Origin: Albirhodobacter sp048262715 | GTDB taxonomy: Bacteria > Pseudomonadota > Alphaproteobacteria > Rhodobacterales > Rhodobacteraceae | Assembly: GCA_048262715.1 (NCBI GenBank) | Contig: JBLXEV010000001.1 | Span: 434,001 to 498,000, forward strand | DNA length: 64,000 nt | Direction of reading: 5' to 3' | Part shown: positions 60,498-64,000 of the stretch, piece by piece | How the letters are laid out: every line of letters starts with the position of its first letter | Position numbering within the stretch: position 1 is the stretch's first letter | Made by a program: the position numbers and the translations under genes | Notes under the pieces: model-generated | The model's database searches: none | Told to the model about the DNA's origin: nothing | The model's input: only the letters and a program-made list of their open reading frames with translations

Positions 60498-61292
60498 TTA
60501 GTCGTGCGTGACAAGCCCGACAATCGGCCCCATCGGTGCGCCCAGATCCTCACGCCCGATCCCCGGTGCGGTAAGGCGCGAGATCGATCCGTCGAAATAG
60601 AGCGCATCGGGCGTCGAGAGACCGTCCCGGAACAGCTTTGCAAATTCGTAGAAGGTGACGGCCCTATTCGAGATCGCGAAAAACGCATGGCTGCCGTCCG
60701 CGCTGATACCAACCCCGTTGCGGATATGGCGCGAGTCGCTGTCAGGCAGGAATCTTGGATGCATCGCGCCGTCGATCACCAGCATCGGCCCTGATTGGCT
60801 CGCAAAGCGGCAGTCTGTCGGGGCGAGCGCATAGGCGCGCGATTCTATGACTTCGAGCCGATCTCCCCAGCAAAATACCCCGTTCGGCAGCAGCCCGAAA
60901 TTGCCCGGACCCTCGGAGGTCACAACCCCCATCCTTTGTGCGCCATTCTCGATATATAGGCCCACAGGGCTGCGATCCGCGTGATACATCCCCGCGTTCA
61001 TTGCGAAGGCGAGATGCTCTTTAGGGCCGAGCCCCGCGCGCAACCGCTCCCATGTGGCAACTGGATTCCCATCCGGCGCGGTGTGCCATAAGCGCAGATC
61101 GTCGCCGAGTTTGACCTCGCAGACCGTATAGGAAAGCCCGTCAAACCCCAAATCACGGCAAGGGCCGCTGGGCTGTTCTGCACGGCCCAGCATCGCGCCG
61201 CCAATCACCACCACCAGCGCCGTCAGCGCTGCCAGCAGCCTTAACCGCTTACGTTTCGGGGGCGTCATCATCGTCATCGCGCGCGGCGACAT
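60498..61292 (-). CDS. Phosphodiester glycosidase (NAGPA-domain) family membrane-anchored protein
   Basis: A 264-residue exported protein with an N-terminal hydrophobic anchor (~18-36) followed by a NAGPA/DUF2233-type domain. Hallmarks are AFAMNAGMYHADRSPVGLYIENG, FGLLPNGVFCWGD, ASQSGPMLVIDG and DALYFDGSISRL. The family removes or hydrolyses sugar phosphodiesters in eukaryotic lysosomes; bacterial substrates are mostly unknown (wall or exopolysaccharide modification is possible). It overlaps the end of rbfA by 44 bases, so it is coupled to rbfA although unrelated in function. Confidence 0.85.
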   Translation of the reverse strand: MSPRAMTMMTPPKRKRLRLLAALTALVVVIGGAMLGRAEQPSGPCRDLGFDGLSYTVCEVKLGDDLRLWHTAPDGNPVATWERLRAGLGPKEHLAFAMNAGMYHADRSPVGLYIENGAQRMGVVTSEGPGNFGLLPNGVFCWGDRLEVIESRAYALAPTDCRFASQSGPMLVIDGAMHPRFLPDSDSRHIRNGVGISADGSHAFFAISNRAVTFYEFAKLFRDGLSTPDALYFDGSISRLTAPGIGREDLGAPMGPIVGLVTHD

Positions 61293-61671
61293 CGCGCATC
61301 ACCTTTTCATCGGCGAAGAGACGGCGGGTCTCGTCCATCCGGTCGAAGGTCTCGTCGATACGGAACCGCAGATCGGGCGCAAATTTCAGCGTGAGCTGCT
61401 TTGAGACGAGATGCCGCAGCTCGCCCTTGTTGCGCCGCAGCGCCAACAAAAGCTCCTCGCCGCCTTGCCCGCCGAGCGGCAGGACATAGACGGTGGCGAT
61501 CTTGTAATCGCTGGTCGTCACGACCTCGCCGACTGTCACCGAAAACCGGTTCAGGTCGGGGTCATGCACATCGCCGCGCATGAGCACATCCGAAAGGGTG
61601 CGCCGGATCAGCTCGCCTACGCGCAGCTGACGTTGGTTGGGCCCGCGGCCCGAGGAGGTGTTCTTTGCCAT
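61249..61671 (-). CDS. rbfA: Ribosome-binding factor A
   Basis: A 140-residue KH-type 16S processing factor for 30S maturation. The conserved core runs RQLRVGELIRRTLSDVLMRG, then VTVGEVVTTSDYKIATVYVLPLGG and KFAPDLRFRIDETFDRMDE. It ends in an acidic tail (ARDDDDDAPET) typical of alphaproteobacteria. A GTG at 61689 is an alternative start. It diverges from dapB. Confidence 0.93.
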   Translation of the reverse strand: MAKNTSSGRGPNQRQLRVGELIRRTLSDVLMRGDVHDPDLNRFSVTVGEVVTTSDYKIATVYVLPLGGQGGEELLLALRRNKGELRHLVSKQLTLKFAPDLRFRIDETFDRMDETRRLFADEKVMRDVAARDDDDDAPET

Positions 61672-61778
61672 ATCCCGCACATAATCCACGAATGCCCGCG
61701 CCGCAACGGGGCTTTGCCAAAGCTACCGCAACCGTATAGGAAATGCGCAATCACAAATCCGGCAAGATTGAGGCCCCA

Positions 61779-62591
61779 ATGACCCATCCGCTCCCCGGCA
61801 TCGTTATCACTGGTATCTCCGGCCGTATGGGCCAGATGCTTGCGCGCACGGTAAACGCCTCCGACAAGGCCCGCCTTGTGGGCGCGGTGGAGCGCACGGG
61901 CCATGATTGGGTTGGCAAGGATCTGGGCGTCTGCATGGGCGGAGCGGCCTCAGGCGTGATTGTCACCGATGATGCGCTGGAGGCTTTCTCGGTTGCCCAA
62001 GCGGTGATCGACTTTACCGCCCCTGCGGCGACGGTCGAGTTTGCCGCGCTCGCCGCGCAGGCGCGTTGCACCCATGTGATCGGGACGACGGGATTTGAGC
62101 CCGAGCATCTCGCCAAGATCAAAGCCGCCGCCCGCCATGCGGTGATCGTGCGCGCGGGCAATATGTCGCTTGGCGTCAACCTGCTGACGCAGCTCACGAA
62201 GAAAGTGGCGCAGGCGTTGGATGCGGATTGGGATGTCGAGGTGGTCGAATATCACCACAATAAAAAGGTCGATGCGCCTTCCGGCACCGCCTTGATGCTG
62301 GGGGAAGCGGCGGCGGAAGGCCGCGGCATTGCGCTCGACGAGAACAAGGAATCGGGCCGCGACGGGATCACCGGCGCGCGGGCAAAAGGCGCGATCGGCT
62401 TTTCGGCTGTGCGCGGCGGCGATATCGTGGGCGAGCATGATGTGCTCTTCGCGGGCGAGGGGGAACGGATCATCCTGCGCCACGTCGCCACAGATCGCAG
62501 CATCTTCGCGCGCGGAGCCCTGCGCGCCGCCCTTTGGGGGCAGAGCCAAAATCCCGGCGAATATGATATGATGGATGTGCTCGGCATCTAA
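61779..62591 (+). CDS. dapB: 4-hydroxy-tetrahydrodipicolinate reductase
   Basis: A 270-residue NAD(P)H-dependent reductase of lysine/diaminopimelate synthesis. The nucleotide-binding GxxGxxG is ITGISGRMGQM near residues 11-21; the catalytic stretch is VVEYHHNKKVDAPSGTAL, and the C-terminal FSAVRGGDIVGEHDV is typical. GAGG lies six bases before the ATG at 61779. It diverges from rbfA and is followed by its own terminator. Confidence 0.95.
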   Translation: MTHPLPGIVITGISGRMGQMLARTVNASDKARLVGAVERTGHDWVGKDLGVCMGGAASGVIVTDDALEAFSVAQAVIDFTAPAATVEFAALAAQARCTHVIGTTGFEPEHLAKIKAAARHAVIVRAGNMSLGVNLLTQLTKKVAQALDADWDVEVVEYHHNKKVDAPSGTALMLGEAAAEGRGIALDENKESGRDGITGARAKGAIGFSAVRGGDIVGEHDVLFAGEGERIILRHVATDRSIFARGALRAALWGQSQNPGEYDMMDVLGI

Positions 62592-62616
62592 GGCCACCAA
62601 CTATCGCAACTCTAGC

Positions 62617-62644
62617 AAAAGGCGCTCGATCGGGGCGCCTTTTT
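62617..62644 (+). terminator. Terminator of dapB
   Basis: AAAGGCGC and GCGCCTTT arms around a ~10-base loop are followed by TTG, 25 bases past the dapB stop. Confidence 0.8.
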
Positions 62645-62904
62645 GTGTCTGGGATATGTGTTGCTCGCGCGGGATTGATCGTTGGTGCGGGGCTGGCAGA
62701 AGAATGTCGGGCCTCTCTGGCCCAGTGTTGCAGATTTTCAGGATCCCGCCGAAGGCCAGAACCACGCGATATCGGGCCGAACGTTAAGCATTTCTGGTGG
62801 AAGTCGCACATTGGTGCGAGGTGGGGCAAGGTCAGCAGGGCGGGACTTTGCTGCCGTCTATTCTCGCGCCCGAGAGAAACGGCGACTTTTCTTTCGCATA
62901 ACTT
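62645..62904. other. Intergenic stretch without recognisable gene
   Basis: Between the dapB terminator and the immunity-like gene I see no convincing coding region, RNA or repeat; open frames here are short and lack ribosome sites. The last ~45 bases before the gene are A/T-rich and probably hold its promoter. Confidence 0.55.
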
Positions 62905-62919
62905 GAGGAAAGGTTTAAA

Positions 62920-63243
62920 ATGCTTTTAGACGACGAAATATTTATCTGGGCCTGCAAGTGCCTGAGCGGTGAAATCTCTACCGAAATGAGGATGATAGTC
63001 CTGAAAATGGACGGTAAAAAGGCAAAATTCAGATACTATCTGGACCGAGAACCATCTGAATTTACACGTGAAAGGGCAGAAGTCGTAGCGGTAAATTTTG
63101 ACTCCGGTTTAAGTCGTGCGCTCGATGTTCTCGACATTGAATTTGAGTACTCAACAGAGCCCTTGGGAAAACTGGATGTTCTTGACGGCGCACTGTTCAG
63201 ACGCTGGGAGAACGACACTTGCGGCACTGAACAAGACCAATGA
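62920..63243 (+). CDS. Putative toxin-immunity protein (CdiI-like), orphan
   Basis: A 107-residue acidic protein with AGGAAAGG just upstream of its ATG. It is visibly more A/T-rich than its neighbours (AAA, ATA, TTT codons), suggesting recent transfer. The pattern LSGEISTEMRMIVLKMDGKK, then KFRYYLDREPSEFTRERAEVV and a C-terminal ALFRRWE, resembles small CdiI-type immunity proteins with the R/K-x-R-x-Y-x-D-x-E-x-S-E core. No toxin, CdiA tail or secretion gene is in the window, so if the match is right it is an orphan immunity gene. Family assignment is from memory of the pattern. Confidence 0.5.
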   Translation: MLLDDEIFIWACKCLSGEISTEMRMIVLKMDGKKAKFRYYLDREPSEFTRERAEVVAVNFDSGLSRALDVLDIEFEYSTEPLGKLDVLDGALFRRWENDTCGTEQDQ

Positions 63244-63326
63244 GAAAGTGAACTCTGGGCGCGAACCGGACCTTCGTCGCGATCCATCTGAAGGCGAACG
63301 TCATCTGGCGCTCGGCGGTCTCGCGA

Positions 63327-63527
63327 TCAGAAATCGACCGCGAGCCCCTTTTTCTCCCAATCGCCATAGCGCACGGGTTCCGGCCCGTCGCGGCCACCCA
63401 ATTCCGTCGGCAGCTCAGCCTTCGCCGCCTTGCGCCGTTCTTCGGCCTCTGCCAAAGCGCGCAGCGCCGCGGGGGGCAGATCGGCGGGGTAGTCTTCGGC
63501 TTGCGGGGTCTCGCTTTCGTCGCTCAT
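63327..63527 (-). CDS. Succinate dehydrogenase assembly factor 4-like (DUF1674)
   Basis: A 66-residue protein ending in the DUF1674/SDHAF4 signature ELGGRDGPEPVRYGDWEKKG-LAVDF, which binds the flavinylated SdhA subunit and protects it during complex II assembly. The N-terminal half is a charged Ala/Glu-rich helix. It diverges from rsmB and converges on the immunity-like gene. Identity rests on the highly conserved C-terminal motif. Confidence 0.9.
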   Translation of the reverse strand: MSDESETPQAEDYPADLPPAALRALAEAEERRKAAKAELPTELGGRDGPEPVRYGDWEKKGLAVDF

Positions 63528-63611
63528 CGGGCGTTCCTTTTGGGCTTGGGCTTTTCATAGCGCCTGCCTTGATATAGGGCCTGCGCGACCATCACTCAAC
63601 AGGAGCAGGGC

Positions 63612-64000
63612 ATGGCAATCGCGGATCCGGCACGAATGGCAGCTTTGGCGCTTCTCGCAGGGGCTTATGAGGCAGGTGTCACGATCTCGGATCAGATTGC
63701 CGCTGGCGCTCTCGACCACCTCGCGCCGGGGGATCGCGGGCGCGCGCAACGCCTCGCGCTCTCTACGCTGCGCAACGGCGGTCGCGCCGATAAGGTGCTC
63801 AAAGCCTTCGTGCGCCGTCGCCCGCCTGTCGATATTCAAATCCTGCTCTATCTCGCGACGGTTGAGATGCTGGAGGAAGGCGTCGCGCCGCATGGCGTGG
63901 TATCCACCGCCGTTAGTCTTGCGCGTTCCGGCGGGCCGAGCACCGAAAGCTATGCGGGGCTGATCAACGCCGTGCTGCGCAAAGTCGCCGATGTGACGCC
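63612..64000 (+). CDS. rsmB: 16S rRNA m5C967 methyltransferase RsmB (partial, cut by the right edge)
   Basis: The first ~129 codons are visible. They form the NusB-like N-terminal domain (DRGRAQRLALSTLRNGGRADKVL; VDIQILLYLATVEMLEEGVAPHGVV; GLINAVLRKVAD), which in RsmB/Sun precedes the SAM-dependent methyltransferase domain. AGGAGCAGG lies upstream of the ATG at 63612. A stand-alone nusB would be similar over this range, but GLINAVLRKV and the position fit RsmB better; the methyltransferase domain lies beyond the window. Confidence 0.82.
   Translation, partial: MAIADPARMAALALLAGAYEAGVTISDQIAAGALDHLAPGDRGRAQRLALSTLRNGGRADKVLKAFVRRRPPVDIQILLYLATVEMLEEGVAPHGVVSTAVSLARSGGPSTESYAGLINAVLRKVADVT

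Overview
The window is ordinary high-GC (roughly 60-65% by eye), gene-dense chromosome from an alphaproteobacterium, most likely order Rhodobacterales. The call rests on gene content and order: a Rhodobacter-type porin, DUF1127, DUF3576 and DUF1643 proteins, an iron-control-element (Irr-type) palindrome in front of a membrane-bound ferritin, and the neighbourhoods serC-serA/serB, xthA-ybbN-LON-trm112, aminotransferase-ftsK-lolA and rbfA-truB-rpsO-pnp. No tRNA, rRNA, CRISPR array, prophage or insertion sequence was found. Genus is not assigned.

Layout. 1-4.8 kb: iron exporter mbfA (cut by the left edge), a GNAT acetyltransferase, trhO and the NAD-salvage pair pncA-pncB. 4.8-7.9 kb: an operon of a PepSY protein, a cytochrome b561 and a membrane-anchored LuxR regulator, then a PiT phosphate transporter. 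7.9-12 kb: a tightly coupled minus-strand run arfB, class-III PLP enzyme, aminoglycoside-phosphotransferase-fold kinase and NUDIX hydrolase, preceded by a small split reading frame and a queuosine-precursor transporter. 12-18.4 kb: phytase-like esterase, mepA and an UMF1-type MFS protein, then a thioesterase, yggT and recQ. 18.4-22.9 kb: hybrid kinase, thiolase and metallophosphoesterase. 22.9-26.8 kb: the complete phosphorylated serine pathway (serA, serC, serB). 27-34.2 kb: two transporters, a BaiN-like flavoprotein, then leuS-lptE-holA. 34.4-42.3 kb: DUF3576 lipoprotein, porin, yggS, L,D-transpeptidase-ribA, an orphan response regulator, xthA, ybbN, LON and Trm112. 42.3-49.8 kb: UbiH-like monooxygenase, dapC-like aminotransferase, ftsK, lolA and a lytic transglycosylase. 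50-54.7 kb: hspQ, an RsbV/RsbW pair, rluA-type synthase, aldehyde dehydrogenase, 1-Cys peroxiredoxin and a DUF1127 protein. 54.8-64 kb: pnp, rpsO, an RTX-repeat membrane protein, DUF1643, truB, a phosphodiester glycosidase, rbfA, dapB, a likely toxin-immunity gene, an SDH assembly factor and rsmB (cut by the right edge).

Most genes are housekeeping: NAD, serine, riboflavin, ubiquinone and lysine biosynthesis, envelope assembly (lptE, lolA, mepA, porin), RNA processing (pnp, rpsO, truB, rbfA, rsmB, trhO, rluA) and cell division (ftsK).

The points most worth a second look are a candidate 40-residue basic peptide split by a run of seven G (11199-11320), the kinase/phospho-lyase/NUDIX/arfB operon, the redox-sensing-looking PepSY-b561-LuxR operon with a nested palindromic leader, an orphan immunity-like gene in a lower-GC pocket, and a 22-bp perfect inverted repeat downstream of serB. 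No convincing new multi-gene defence or secretion system is visible.
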